Program-made: the position numbers and the translations under genes
Shown here: positions 8,798 to 18,368 of the stretch, one piece after another
How positions within the stretch are numbered: the first letter of the stretch is position 1
Layout of the letters: every line of letters starts with the position of its first letter
Notes under the pieces: generated by a model
Database searches by the model: none
Told to the model about the DNA's origin: nothing
The model's input: only the letters and a program-made list of their open reading frames with translations
NCBI RefSeq assembly: GCF_001659685.2
Contig: NZ_LXYE02000046.1
Location: 1-64,000, forward strand
Source: Labilibacter marinus
GTDB taxonomy: Bacteria > Bacteroidota > Bacteroidia > Bacteroidales > Marinilabiliaceae
Reading direction: 5' to 3'
DNA length: 64,000 nt

Positions 8798-9682
8798 ATG
8801 AAAGCATTTGTATTTCCTGGACAAGGAGCCCAATTTGTAGGAATGGGAAAAGACCTTTACGAAAACTCAGAAGAAGCTAAGGCTCTTTTTGAAAAGGCAA
8901 ATGAAATTTTAGGTTTTAGAATTACCGATTTAATGTTTGCAGGTACGGATGAAGACCTAAAGCAAACTAAGGTGACACAGCCAGCTATCTTTTTGCACTC
9001 AGTTTTGTTAACTAAAACAATGGGAGAAGATTTTAAACCTGAAATGACAGCTGGTCACTCTTTGGGTGAGTTTAGTGCTCTAGTTGCTGCAGGAGCTATG
9101 TCTTTTGAGGATGGATTAAAGCTTGTTTCTCAACGTGCTTTGGCTATGCAAAAAGCATGTGAGGCTGAGCCATCTACAATGGCTGCAATTGTTGGTTTAG
9201 AAGATGCAATTGTAGAGGAAGTTTGCGAAAGCATTGATGAGGTAGTGGTTGCTGCTAATTATAATTGCCCAGGACAGTTAGTAATTTCTGGATCATTTGC
9301 AGGAATTGATAAAGCTTGCGAAGTACTTACTGAAAAAGGTGCTAAAAGAGCAATTAAGTTACCCGTAGGAGGTGCTTTCCATTCTCCTTTAATGGAGCCA
9401 GCTCGTGAAGAACTTGCCGCTGCTATTGAGGCAACAAGTTTTAACGCTCCTGTTTGTCCAGTGTATCAAAACGTGAGTGCTACACCGTTTACAGATCCTA
9501 CTCAAATTAAAGAAAATTTAGTAGCTCAGTTAACAGCTCCAGTAAAATGGACGCAAACGGTTCAAAATATGATTGCTGATGGAGCTACTTCATTTACTGA
9601 AGTTGGTCCAGGAAAAGTACTTCAAGGATTAGTGAAAAAAGTAGATCGTAAGATGGCTGTTTCTGGAGTTAGCAGCTTATAA
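8798..9682 (+). CDS. fabD: Malonyl-CoA:ACP transacylase
   Basis: Transfers malonyl groups from CoA to acyl-carrier protein in type II fatty acid synthesis. The sequence shows FPGQGAQFVGMG at 6-17, the nucleophile motif GHSLGE with S88, and the partner histidine in GAFHSPL (H195). At 294 residues it is a complete stand-alone FabD. It is monocistronic here, with a strong terminator after it, rather than sitting in a fab cluster. Confidence 0.96.
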   Translation: MKAFVFPGQGAQFVGMGKDLYENSEEAKALFEKANEILGFRITDLMFAGTDEDLKQTKVTQPAIFLHSVLLTKTMGEDFKPEMTAGHSLGEFSALVAAGAMSFEDGLKLVSQRALAMQKACEAEPSTMAAIVGLEDAIVEEVCESIDEVVVAANYNCPGQLVISGSFAGIDKACEVLTEKGAKRAIKLPVGGAFHSPLMEPAREELAAAIEATSFNAPVCPVYQNVSATPFTDPTQIKENLVAQLTAPVKWTQTVQNMIADGATSFTEVGPGKVLQGLVKKVDRKMAVSGVSSL

Positions 9683-9718
9683 AAATAATATGGCCTGAAT
9701 TTACAGGAAAATGAATGA

Positions 9719-9750
9719 AACCGAAAGTACTTGATGCTTTCGGTTTTTTT
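9719..9750 (+). terminator. Rho-independent terminator after fabD
   Basis: Nine-base stem AACCGAAAG / CTTTCGGTT, a 9-base loop and a long T-run. Confidence 0.9.
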
Positions 9751-9837
9751 TATGCTCATTTTGTTTGCTGAAGATCAAATCTTATTTTCTTATTTGAGAA
9801 AAAAGTACTAAATTACTGGTAAACAAAAGTAAGTTTA

Positions 9838-11655
9838 ATGAGTGTACAGCTTTTTCAATTAATCGTCATCGTTGCGCTAATTTTAATTGGTGTTTTGCTG
9901 ACTGCTGCACTCTTCCTGAATAAACGTAATTATCAGTTTTCGGGTAATATCAATAAAGAAATTCTAAAACGAATACCAGATTTAGTTTGGGTAAAAGATA
10001 AAGATGGGGTTTATCTGCAGTGTAACAACCGATTTGAGGATTTTTTTGGAGCCAAAGCATCTGAAATAGTTGGCAAGACTGATTATGACTTTGTGGATAA
10101 AGAGTTGGCTGATATGTTTCGTGAAAACGACTTAATGGCCATAAAAAAAGGAAAGCCATCTATTAATCAAGAAGAAGTTGTTTTTGCCAATGACGGACAT
10201 AAAGAACTGCTAGAGACCATAAAAACGGCCATTTATGATAATTCAGGAAAACTAATAGGAGTGCTTGGTATATCGCGCGATGTATCTGATTTTATTCATT
10301 ATCAAGAAGAGGTTAGTAATTCAAAAAAGATTTTAAAGGATGTACTTGATGCTATACCTGTCAGGGTTTTCTGGAAGGATGTTGATTTGAATTATCTAGG
10401 TGCTAACCAGTTGTTTGCTGAAGATGCAGGCGGCTCGCATCCTGGTGATATTATTGGCAAAAGTGATTATGAGTTGTTTCTAAAACACGAGGCCGAGTTA
10501 TACCGATCAGATGATAAGGCGGTAATAGACTCTGGTATTCCTAAAATTAGTTACGAAGAACCTCAAACTTATGATAACGGTACGCAGGCATGGTTGAGTA
10601 CATCTAAAATACCTTTGAAAAATTCAACAGGAGAAATCTACGGTATTCTGGGCACTTATAAAGATATTACTGCTCGCAAGCAAAGGGAAAATGATTTAGC
10701 TAATGCTAATAAGAGTTTGACACAAGCTAAGCAAGAGCTGGAAGAAAGCAATGCTCAGCTCAAAGATGCATTGGAAGTGGCCAGTAAAAGTAAAGAGCTT
10801 GAGCGTTTAAATAGGGAGTTAGAGAGAAGTCATAATGATGCTAATCTGTTAAATGAAGAGTTGACTGCCACCAATGAAGAGTTATTTAGGAAGAGCGAAA
10901 TTATTCATGAAAAAAACAAGGAGTTAGAAAGTGTAATTCTCAATTTAAAAGAAACACAGTCTCAGTTATTGCAAGCTGAAAAAATGGCTTCGTTGGGAAT
11001 ATTAACGGCGGGTGTTGCCCACGAAATAAACAATCCACTTAATTATATTATGGGCGGTTATTTAGGCATTAGCAAGTATTATAATGATGTTGGTGAAATA
11101 AATAAACAGGAAGTTCCTTTTTTATTGGAGAGTATTAAAGAAGGCTTGGATAGGGCAAATACTATTGTGAAAAGTCTAAACCAATTTAGTAGAGCTAATA
11201 AAGATATTAATGAAATCTGTGATTTAAATGGCATCATAAATAATTGCATATTTATGATTTCTAACAACATCAAGCATCGAATAGTAATCAATAAAAATTA
11301 CGATGAAGATAAGCTTTTTGTTAAAGGAAATGCAGGAGAATTACATCAGGTTTTTATTAATGTATTAACAAATGCTTATCAGTCTATAAAAGATAAAGGA
11401 GAAATTAGTATATTAACAAAAGTTTCTGAAGGTAGGGCAGTCGTTCAAATATCGGACGATGGATGCGGAATAAGTGCTGGGAATTTAAAACACGTTACCG
11501 ATCCGTTTTTTACAACAAAACCGCCAGGGGTAGGAACAGGATTAGGGTTGTCAATAACACATTCTATTCTATCTAAACATAAAGGAACTATAGAGTTTAA
11601 TTCAAAAGAGAACCAGGGAACTATCGCAAAAATATTGTTGCCGATAAAAGAATAG
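9838..11655 (+). CDS. PAS-domain sensor histidine kinase
   Basis: A membrane-tethered kinase of 605 residues. One N-terminal transmembrane helix lies at about 5-28. Two PAS domains follow at about 38-150 and 165-280, each opening with a VWVKDKDG- or VFWKDVDL-like segment. A coiled coil spans about 285-380. The HisKA motif AHEINNPLNYI carries H395. The ATPase domain shows NVLTNAYQSI, DDGCGI and GTGLGLSIT. The gene ends 6 bases before a single-domain receiver gene, its likely partner. There is no large periplasmic sensor, so the PAS domains probably sense an internal or redox cue. Confidence 0.93.
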   Translation: MSVQLFQLIVIVALILIGVLLTAALFLNKRNYQFSGNINKEILKRIPDLVWVKDKDGVYLQCNNRFEDFFGAKASEIVGKTDYDFVDKELADMFRENDLMAIKKGKPSINQEEVVFANDGHKELLETIKTAIYDNSGKLIGVLGISRDVSDFIHYQEEVSNSKKILKDVLDAIPVRVFWKDVDLNYLGANQLFAEDAGGSHPGDIIGKSDYELFLKHEAELYRSDDKAVIDSGIPKISYEEPQTYDNGTQAWLSTSKIPLKNSTGEIYGILGTYKDITARKQRENDLANANKSLTQAKQELEESNAQLKDALEVASKSKELERLNRELERSHNDANLLNEELTATNEELFRKSEIIHEKNKELESVILNLKETQSQLLQAEKMASLGILTAGVAHEINNPLNYIMGGYLGISKYYNDVGEINKQEVPFLLESIKEGLDRANTIVKSLNQFSRANKDINEICDLNGIINNCIFMISNNIKHRIVINKNYDEDKLFVKGNAGELHQVFINVLTNAYQSIKDKGEISILTKVSEGRAVVQISDDGCGISAGNLKHVTDPFFTTKPPGVGTGLGLSITHSILSKHKGTIEFNSKENQGTIAKILLPIKE

Positions 11656-11661
11656 TTACAT

Positions 11662-12030
11662 ATGGATAATAAGGTGAAGCTTCTTTATGTTGATGATGAG
11701 GATATTAATCTTCAATTATTTCAAATACATTTTCGTAAAAAGTATAATGTGTTTATTTGTTCTTCTGCTCAAGATGGTTTGGAGCTGATGAATGAGCATG
11801 AGGATATTAATATTATTATCAGCGATATGAAAATGCCACAGATGAATGGCATTGAGTTTATTAAAAAAGCCAAAGAGCGATTTCCGAATAAAAAATACTA
11901 CATATTAACAGGTTTTGATATCACCAAGGAAATACAAGATGCACTTTCTACAGGGCTTATTTTAAAATATTTTAGAAAGCCATTTAATATTGAAGAGATT
12001 GATGGCACCATTTCTCAAGTTTTAGAATAG
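11662..12030 (+). CDS. Single-domain response regulator (CheY-like)
   Basis: A 122-residue receiver domain without an output domain. The acidic pocket (DDED, 11-14), phosphoacceptor D55 in ISDMKMP, and K106 in FRKPF are all present. It lies 6 bases after the PAS kinase, so it is probably phosphorylated by it and signals by protein contact. The target is not visible in the window. Confidence 0.9.
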   Translation: MDNKVKLLYVDDEDINLQLFQIHFRKKYNVFICSSAQDGLELMNEHEDINIIISDMKMPQMNGIEFIKKAKERFPNKKYYILTGFDITKEIQDALSTGLILKYFRKPFNIEEIDGTISQVLE

Positions 12031-12116
12031 TAAAATTAAGATTTGATACCGTTTTGCTGACCTAACACATATTTTTACTCCAGCTCATTTTTTATCTTGC
12101 CAAAAAAATATTGACT

Positions 12117-13511
12117 ATGTTTTCAAAAGAAACTTATATAAATCGTCGTGCTCGATTAAAGAGCAAAATGGATAAAGGCATTGCTTTAATTATGGGTAAT
12201 GTGGATGCAAGTATGAATTATTTGCACAATACTTATCATTTTAGACAAGATAGCACCTTTCTGTATTTCTTTGGATTAGATTATCAGGGCCTGGCTGGTG
12301 TAATTGATTTTGAAAGTGGTGAAGAAATATTATTTGGTGATGACTTTACCATGGATGATATTATTTGGATGGGACCGCAGGCTAAGCTAAAAGAAAATGC
12401 AGGTCTTGTTGGTGTTGCTCAAACAAAGGAGCTGAGTCAACTAAAAGAAATTATCTCAAAAGCCATATCTCAAGGTCGTAAAGTGCATTTTACGCCACCC
12501 TATCGAGGTGAGAATATGATGATGATGGGTGATTTGTTAGGTATTCATCCTGGTAAAGTGAAAGAGCAAGCATCGTTGGAATTGATAAAAGCTTGCATAT
12601 CGATACGTTCAGTAAAAGAATTGTGTGAGATTGAGGAGATGGAAAAGCATATGTGGACGGCTTATAATATGCATACTACAGCTATGAAAATGGCACATCC
12701 AGGCAGGACTGAACAGGAAATTACTGGTGTGATTGAAGGTGTTTCTATGTCTGGTGGGGGTATGGTTTCTTTTCCTGTTATTTGTTCGGTAAGGGGTGAG
12801 ACTTTGCATAATCATTACCATGGGAATACCTTAAGAAAAGGCGATTTATTATTGGTTGATGCGGGTAGTGAATCACCACGTCATTATGCCACTGATAATA
12901 CACGAACTTCGCCTGTAGGTGGTGAGTTTACCGATAAACAAAGAGAAATATATCAGGTAGTAGTGGATGCCAATAACAACGCTTTATCGGCTACTAAGCC
13001 TGGTATTACCTATAAGGAGGTGCATTTGTTGGCAGCCAAAACCATTGCTTCTGGTTTAAAAGAGGTGGGGTTGATGAAAGGAAACGTAGATGAGGCTGTA
13101 GCTGAGGGAGCCCATGCTTTATTTATGCCACATGGTCTTGGCCATATGATTGGATTAGATGTTCATGATATGGAAGATTATAATGATACTTTGGTGGGAT
13201 ATGATGAGGAAACGACAAGAAGTACGCAGTTTGGTTTAGCTGCCCTACGCATGGGGAGAAGACTAGAACCTAATTTTGTGGTGACCAATGAACCAGGAAT
13301 TTATTTTATTCCCGCATTAATCGATCAATGGAAAAATGAGGGTAAGTTTAGCGAGTTTATCGATTATAGTAAAGTGGAGAAGTATAAAGAATTTGGAGGT
13401 ATCAGATTAGAAGATGATGTGCTCGTAACGGAAACAGGAAGTCGTATTTTAGGAGAGAGAATTCCTATTAATCCTGAGGATGTGGAGCAAGTAGTAAAAA
13501 GTGGACAATAG
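12117..13511 (+). CDS. Xaa-Pro aminopeptidase (M24B)
   Basis: Metallopeptidase that removes an N-terminal residue preceding proline. The N-terminal aminopeptidase-P domain covers about 1-170. The pita-bread catalytic domain carries the dimetal ligands: Asp in LLVDAGSE, Asp in YATDNTRT, His in HGLGHMIGLDVHD, Glu in TNEPGIYF and Glu in IRLEDDVLV. A TTG 6 bases further up is in frame, but the ATG at 12117 (MFSKETYINRR) is the natural start, giving 464 residues. No signal peptide, so it is cytoplasmic. It ends at a terminator shared with the convergent serine hydrolase. Confidence 0.93.
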   Translation: MFSKETYINRRARLKSKMDKGIALIMGNVDASMNYLHNTYHFRQDSTFLYFFGLDYQGLAGVIDFESGEEILFGDDFTMDDIIWMGPQAKLKENAGLVGVAQTKELSQLKEIISKAISQGRKVHFTPPYRGENMMMMGDLLGIHPGKVKEQASLELIKACISIRSVKELCEIEEMEKHMWTAYNMHTTAMKMAHPGRTEQEITGVIEGVSMSGGGMVSFPVICSVRGETLHNHYHGNTLRKGDLLLVDAGSESPRHYATDNTRTSPVGGEFTDKQREIYQVVVDANNNALSATKPGITYKEVHLLAAKTIASGLKEVGLMKGNVDEAVAEGAHALFMPHGLGHMIGLDVHDMEDYNDTLVGYDEETTRSTQFGLAALRMGRRLEPNFVVTNEPGIYFIPALIDQWKNEGKFSEFIDYSKVEKYKEFGGIRLEDDVLVTETGSRILGERIPINPEDVEQVVKSGQ

Positions 13512-13535
13512 AGAAGTTGGAGATATATTAGAAGT

Positions 13536-13562
13536 AAAGGCTGTTTCTTGTGAGCAGCCTTT
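13536..13562. terminator. Bidirectional terminator between convergent genes
   Basis: Stem AAAGGCTG / CAGCCTTT with an 11-base loop lies between the peptidase and serine hydrolase stop codons. The T-run is short. Confidence 0.65.
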
Positions 13563-13563
13563 C

Positions 13564-14715
13564 TTATTTTCGCTTGTTTAATATCCCTTTGGCGGCAGAA
13601 ATATAAGTGTAAATTTCAGCAGGATGGTGATTGACTTTGTGCTTATTGCGTTGGTGTCCTAATCTAACTACAATGGCATTGTGTTGCTTTAATACAAAAA
13701 TATATTGGCCATAAATTCCTCTTGCATACGGAATATTTTCCATACCATCATTTACTATCCACCACTGATAGCCATAAAATTCAACTTTCTTTTTGTCTTC
13801 GCTATCTATTAAATAATTAGCTGGCGTTACCGAATTTTTTATATAATCTTCTGAAATAAGCTGACGATCATTAATGTTACCATGGTTCAAAATGAGCTTT
13901 CCTAATCGGGCAAAGTCTCTGGCATTGCTATTAAAACAGCAATAAGCTTTTTCGTCACCATCTAATTTATCTAAGCACCATAAAGCTTCGTTTTCTGCTC
14001 CAAGGGGTTTCCACAATTTCTCCGAAGCATAAGCAGAAAGAGTTTTCCCGGTTGCATTTTTTAATACCAACGATAACAGCTGAGTATCCCCACTTTTGTA
14101 ATTGAATTCTTTACCAGGAATTTCAACTACTTTTAAGTCTTTCACCAATTGATTTACGTTTTCTCCATAATAAGCCTGAGTGGTCATCGAAAAAGGGCTT
14201 GAATAGCTCTCTTCCCAATTTAAACCTGAACTCATCGTGAGTAAATGTTTTATTTGTAATTGATTATTAGGGAAAGTATTATATTCTGGAACGAAATCTC
14301 CTACTAATTGATTTATATCTTTAATATAACCATCATCAATAGCTGCTCCAATTAATAAGCCAACAATACTTTTAGCAGCAGAAAACGAATTGGATAGAGA
14401 GTTTTTGTTAAAATGATTCCAGTATTCTTCATAAATGATGGAATCGTTTTGAATGATTAGGTAAGCAATCGAGTTGTAGTGCTCTAACGTATCTCGTTCT
14501 GACTTTTCCAGCTCGTAGTTCATATAATCATTCGCTACGCTCCAAGGTTGAGGCGCACCAATATCTATAGTCCTGTTTTCAAAAATGGTATAATCCTCAA
14601 TTCCTGGGAAAAGATAAATTAACGACTTTTGGAGGTAGCTAGGAGAAAGCAGATAAGCTCCCGCTAAAAGGAGAATGAAGGCGCTAAGCCATATGATACG
14701 TTTTCTTAATTTCAC
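13564..14715 (-). CDS. Beta-lactamase-class-C-fold serine hydrolase
   Basis: A 383-residue protein with an N-terminal membrane anchor or signal (about residues 5-25), so it acts in the envelope. The SxxK nucleophile motif is S112-A-A-K115, and the second motif is Y206-K-S208. The third motif (K/H-x-G) is not in its classical form; the region near RGIYGQYIFV takes its place. Such proteins include esterases, DD-peptidases and D-amino-acid peptidases, and the substrate cannot be read from sequence. It starts 5 bases after the upstream flavoprotein gene, so the two are one operon. Confidence 0.85.
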   Translation of the reverse strand: MKLRKRIIWLSAFILLLAGAYLLSPSYLQKSLIYLFPGIEDYTIFENRTIDIGAPQPWSVANDYMNYELEKSERDTLEHYNSIAYLIIQNDSIIYEEYWNHFNKNSLSNSFSAAKSIVGLLIGAAIDDGYIKDINQLVGDFVPEYNTFPNNQLQIKHLLTMSSGLNWEESYSSPFSMTTQAYYGENVNQLVKDLKVVEIPGKEFNYKSGDTQLLSLVLKNATGKTLSAYASEKLWKPLGAENEALWCLDKLDGDEKAYCCFNSNARDFARLGKLILNHGNINDRQLISEDYIKNSVTPANYLIDSEDKKKVEFYGYQWWIVNDGMENIPYARGIYGQYIFVLKQHNAIVVRLGHQRNKHKVNHHPAEIYTYISAAKGILNKRK

Positions 14716-14720
14716 GTCTT

Positions 14721-16205
14721 TTAGTCTTCAGGATTCCACTCTTTAAACTTTATATATTCAGGAAATGCTTCTGGTTTGTAGATAGATTTTCCACTTAAAG
14801 TTCTTAAACATTCCTGAATTCCTTCCGATAAACTTGGATGAGGATAGAAAATCTTCAACACCTCTTGAATACTATTTCCATGGTTAATTAAATGCGCTAC
14901 CGATACAATGTAAGCTGATGCCTGAGGACCTCCTGCGCGCATTCCTAATATCTTTTGTTCGTCATCGTTACTTACAATAATTTTTACAAAACCATTGGTG
15001 CTGCGCATAGCAATAGCTCGATTAACTAGTTTGTTAGAGTAATAAGCGACTTTATGTGGTATTTTTTTAGCACGCACTTGCTTTTCGTTCATTCCAACAG
15101 AAGCCAGTTCTGGTTTAAAAAACATCAGCGTACTCATATGCGAATAATCCAATGTGTAACAAGGCTTGTCTGCAATTTGCTCTGCAGCTAATCTTCCTTG
15201 AAACTCTGCAACACTATATAATTGGGTATGTCCAGAGATATCTCCTGCTGCATAAATATGGCAAGTGTTATTTCCATCTCTTAACACACAATGGTCAGCA
15301 ATCTCTAGTGTACCTCTTTCCGTAGTTTCAACCCCTATTTCTTTTAAGCCTAGTTTGTCTGTATTGGCAACTCTACCAATGGCCACCAAGGCAACATCTA
15401 CCTCAATTACTTTACTGTTACCAGCTTCGTAATCCAATATAACTTCCAGATGGTCGGAATGTTTTTTAATCGTTCTAAGATGTGCTGTGTGATGGATATT
15501 TACGCCATTATCTTCCAGGTTTTTGGATACAAAAAGGCTCACATCGTTATCTTCGTATGGAAGTACCTTGTTTGCTCTATCTAATAAATGAACCTCAGTT
15601 TGTTTAAAATTACTGAATATTGTGGCTATCTCACAACCAATAATACCTGAACCAATAATCAACATTCTTTCAGGAAATTTTTTCAGTTTTAATATATCAT
15701 CAGAATCAATAATACGTTCGTGATCAATTTCAAGGCCTGGCGCTTTTCTAGGTTTTGCTCCTGTGGCAATAACAAAGTTTTTAGCCTTTACTGTTTCAAC
15801 TGCCTCGTCATTTGTTACCGAGATAGTATAAGGGTCGATAAATTTAGCCCAGCCTCGTTTTAAGCAAAGCGAGCCTTTCTGCGATTTTCCTTCCGAGAAA
15901 GTCTCAATTTGGCTCAGCATCTGGTACTGCTTTTCTTTAGCTGCTTGGGTAACTGTTTTAATCACCTCGTTAAAATCAACGCTTAAGCTTCCCGAGCGAT
16001 AACCTCTATCCGTTCTGGCAGCCACAGCATAATCCATGCTCAGCTCATACATCGTTTTCGAAGTCAAGGCTCCATTCATTATACCAGCACCACCTAAATG
16101 AGCGCCTTCTACAATGCATATCTTTAATCCAAAATCTAATGCGCGCATGGCTGCTGAGTAGCCGGCTGGCCCTGATCCTATAACAACTAAATCGTATTCG
16201 TTCAT
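14721..16205 (-). CDS. Lpd-like flavoprotein lacking the redox-active cysteines
   Basis: A 494-residue member of the pyridine nucleotide-disulfide oxidoreductase class I fold. The FAD dinucleotide motif GSGPAGYSAA is near residue 10, a second NAD(P) motif (IIGSGIIGCEIA) near 183, a TxYAAGD-like segment (HIYAAGDISG) further on, and a dimerisation domain ends the protein. In dihydrolipoamide dehydrogenase the motif GGTCxNxGCIPSK carries two cysteines. Here it reads GGAGIMNGALTSK, with G41 and A46 in their places. The C-terminal H456 and E461 (HPSLSE) remain. It therefore cannot be a normal Lpd. A transhydrogenase-like or quinone-reducing role is possible. It is co-transcribed with the downstream serine hydrolase. 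Confidence 0.8.
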   Translation of the reverse strand: MNEYDLVVIGSGPAGYSAAMRALDFGLKICIVEGAHLGGAGIMNGALTSKTMYELSMDYAVAARTDRGYRSGSLSVDFNEVIKTVTQAAKEKQYQMLSQIETFSEGKSQKGSLCLKRGWAKFIDPYTISVTNDEAVETVKAKNFVIATGAKPRKAPGLEIDHERIIDSDDILKLKKFPERMLIIGSGIIGCEIATIFSNFKQTEVHLLDRANKVLPYEDNDVSLFVSKNLEDNGVNIHHTAHLRTIKKHSDHLEVILDYEAGNSKVIEVDVALVAIGRVANTDKLGLKEIGVETTERGTLEIADHCVLRDGNNTCHIYAAGDISGHTQLYSVAEFQGRLAAEQIADKPCYTLDYSHMSTLMFFKPELASVGMNEKQVRAKKIPHKVAYYSNKLVNRAIAMRSTNGFVKIIVSNDDEQKILGMRAGGPQASAYIVSVAHLINHGNSIQEVLKIFYPHPSLSEGIQECLRTLSGKSIYKPEAFPEYIKFKEWNPED

Positions 16206-16534
16206 GTATGTTTTGTTGAGAATGGGTTCTATTTTTTTACATCAGAAGAATAAAAAATAAAAGGTATTGTTCATTCTAACCAATAATTAGGTGAAAATAA
16301 TTGAATAAATGTGTATTGTCAAAGTTTAAAGCAACTTCTTAAAATTAATGGTTAAAGTTTTATGATCTGGAGTTTGAATTTATGTCGAATATGGTTGAAG
16401 GGTTGAAAAATGACATCAATAAAATGTTTGGTGCTAAGCTCTTGCAACAATCCTTAAGCGTATGCGTAGCGTTATGCATAAATCTTTCCAACAAAACCCT
16501 ATTCACATTTGTTAAAAACTGAAATACTGTGTTG
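16206..16534. other. Intergenic stretch, no gene seen
   Basis: The 330-base gap between the divergent flavoprotein and chemotaxis-transducer genes. It is A+T-rich and must hold both promoters. I see no convincing open frame, RNA gene or strong hairpin; the only local structure is a run of imperfect repeats of GCGTATGC / GCGTTATGC near 16458-16480. Confidence 0.4.
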
Positions 16535-17995
16535 ATGAGGATAAAGATAGTTACGAAGATAAAAGGGTTGTTTGCGGTTATTGCATTTCTGGTGGCTTTA
16601 AATGTATTTGTGGTAAACTTCTTTAAGCAAAAAGAAAAGGCTGATACGGTGGTGGTTGATGTTGCTGGTCGAAACCGAATGCTCTCTCAAAAGATTGCGC
16701 TTCTATCAGAAATCTATATCAAAGATAAAACGGTAAAAGATGAGCTTTTGAAAATGATAGATATGCATCACCAATCATTTTTGGCTTTAAAAAACGGAGG
16801 TATGGCTCCTGCGATGAATTCGGATTTACCCTTGCCTAAAGCTCCCACGGAGGCTCAAGATGCGATTGTTGATGTAGAGACCCAATGGAAACCCTATAAG
16901 CAAAATGCAGAAAATATCATTCATTTTAAAGATGATGCAGATGCTCAACTTTCGGCGCTATTGTATTTAGAAAAGAATAGAAACAAAATGTTGACCATTA
17001 ATAATGGCTTGGTGAAGCGCTTTGTTTCAATTAATAGCACAAAGCATGCTCAGTTAAACTGGGTGCTGTTTTTAGGTGTGTTTATTAATTTATTGGCTTT
17101 GTTTGTGGGGTACATTCTTATAGTAAAAGAAATAATTAAGCCCATAAAACAGATATCTAGTCATGCTTTAAATATTTCTAAGGGTAATTTAACCGAAATG
17201 AAAAGGGTGACTAAAGATGATGAGATTGGGGAGTTATCCAATTCTATAAATCAAGTGGTTAAAAACCTTTCACAATTAATTAACGATATATCATCAACCG
17301 TAAATACGGTGTTGGACGAAGGAGGGAAGCTTAATGTTGTTTCTGCCCAAACAGCAGAGTTAGCTTCAGAGCAAGCAGCCACTACCGAAGAAATAGCTTC
17401 ATCGATGGAGGAAATAATGTCTACCGTAAACTCAAACACAGAGAGTGCTGTGGACGCAGGAAAGGTTTCTAGTAAGTCGGCCAAGGATTTGGAGCAGAGT
17501 AATCAGGTGTTTAGCGGAACGATTGATATGGTGAGTAATATTAGTAATCAAATTGGTGTTATTTCTGATATTTCTGAGAAAACAGGCATTTTAGCTTTAA
17601 ATGCTTCGGTTGAGGCGGCAAGAGCAGGAGAGGCGGGACGTGGATTTTCTGTGGTGGCGCAAGAAGTAAAGCAATTGGCCGAACTTTCTAAAAGTGCTTC
17701 GAAAAAAATAGTTGAGCTAACGCAAGATGGACAAAGCCTCTCTCAAAGGGCAGGCGATAGTTTAAATGTGATTATTCCTGATATACTAAAAAGTGCTCAG
17801 AATGTGAATGATATTGTTGAGGCCAATAAAGAGCAGCAGATAGGTATTGAAGAAATCAACAACTCAATACAGCAGTTAACGGAGATAAGTAATCGGAACT
17901 CAGCTACAGCGGAGCAGATGTCAACATCTTCAAAGGAGTTAAGCAAGCAAGCTAACCAACTCAATAAAATGATCAACTTCTTTAAGGTTGATTAA
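16535..17995 (+). CDS. PilJ-like methyl-accepting chemotaxis transducer
   Basis: Membrane receptor of about 486 residues. TM1 lies near residues 10-28. The periplasmic part opens with [19 protein letters not shown], matching the N-terminal domain of type IV pili methyl-accepting transducers (PilJ/NarX-like). TM2 is near 180-200, HAMP at about 203-255, and the signalling hairpin shows [18 protein letters not shown] and [11 protein letters not shown] chose the ATG at 16535 over the GTG two codons upstream. No che or pil genes are nearby, so its partner kinase is elsewhere; gliding or twitching motility is a plausible output. Confidence 0.9.
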   Translation: MRIKIVTKIKGLFAVIAFLVALNVFVVNFFKQKEKADTVVVDVAGRNRMLSQKIALLSEIYIKDKTVKDELLKMIDMHHQSFLALKNGGMAPAMNSDLPLPKAPTEAQDAIVDVETQWKPYKQNAENIIHFKDDADAQLSALLYLEKNRNKMLTINNGLVKRFVSINSTKHAQLNWVLFLGVFINLLALFVGYILIVKEIIKPIKQISSHALNISKGNLTEMKRVTKDDEIGELSNSINQVVKNLSQLINDISSTVNTVLDEGGKLNVVSAQTAELASEQAATTEEIASSMEEIMSTVNSNTESAVDAGKVSSKSAKDLEQSNQVFSGTIDMVSNISNQIGVISDISEKTGILALNASVEAARAGEAGRGFSVVAQEVKQLAELSKSASKKIVELTQDGQSLSQRAGDSLNVIIPDILKSAQNVNDIVEANKEQQIGIEEINNSIQQLTEISNRNSATAEQMSTSSKELSKQANQLNKMINFFKVD

Positions 17996-18032
17996 GCTAT
18001 TTTAGTGAGGGTAGCTAATGAAGTGCAGGTGA

Positions 18033-18284
18033 TCACTTTTGTAAATGATTCCTGTTTTTCCAGTTTAAGAATTGCTTAGTCACCCTAAAAAAGAACACAT
18101 ACATAATTACCAAAAAAATAAGATCGAACCAAAGCGTAAATTGAGCTTCATTCATAGAGCTTACCTCAAATGAATGATATATGGTGTAAGGTATTAAGTT
18201 TAAGAAGTTAGGGCGCAGCATAAAAATAGCCAATAATATTACTGCTGCCAGTGGATAGATATATGTGAGGGTTTTCTTATTCAT
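18033..18284 (-). CDS. Small two-helix membrane protein, unknown function
   Basis: An 83-residue protein with two hydrophobic helices (about 8-24 and 48-68) joined by a polar loop, and a basic C-terminus (FLNWKNRNHLQK). I do not recognise a family. It lies downstream of the large exported protein gene on the same strand, separated by a hairpin, so it may be expressed separately. Confidence 0.6.
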   Translation of the reverse strand: MNKKTLTYIYPLAAVILLAIFMLRPNFLNLIPYTIYHSFEVSSMNEAQFTLWFDLIFLVIMYVFFFRVTKQFLNWKNRNHLQK

Positions 18285-18293
18285 GTATACATA

Positions 18294-18338
18294 TTAAAAT
18301 CGTTCCCAAAGATATTAAATCTTTAGAAACGATTTTAA
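18294..18338. terminator. Long hairpin between two minus-strand genes
   Basis: An 11-bp outer stem TTAAAATCGTT / AACGATTTTAA encloses a smaller AAAGAT / ATCTTT stem. It lies just downstream of the 883-residue protein gene. It is A+T-rich at the ends and could terminate on the minus strand. Confidence 0.5.
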
Positions 18339-18368
18339 CTTCATTGTCTTGTTGCCGCAATCAAATAT

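Noticed and set aside
16458-16480. GCGTATGC / GCGTTATGC repeat as an operator
   Set aside because: The copies are imperfect and short, and spacing gives no clear dyad.
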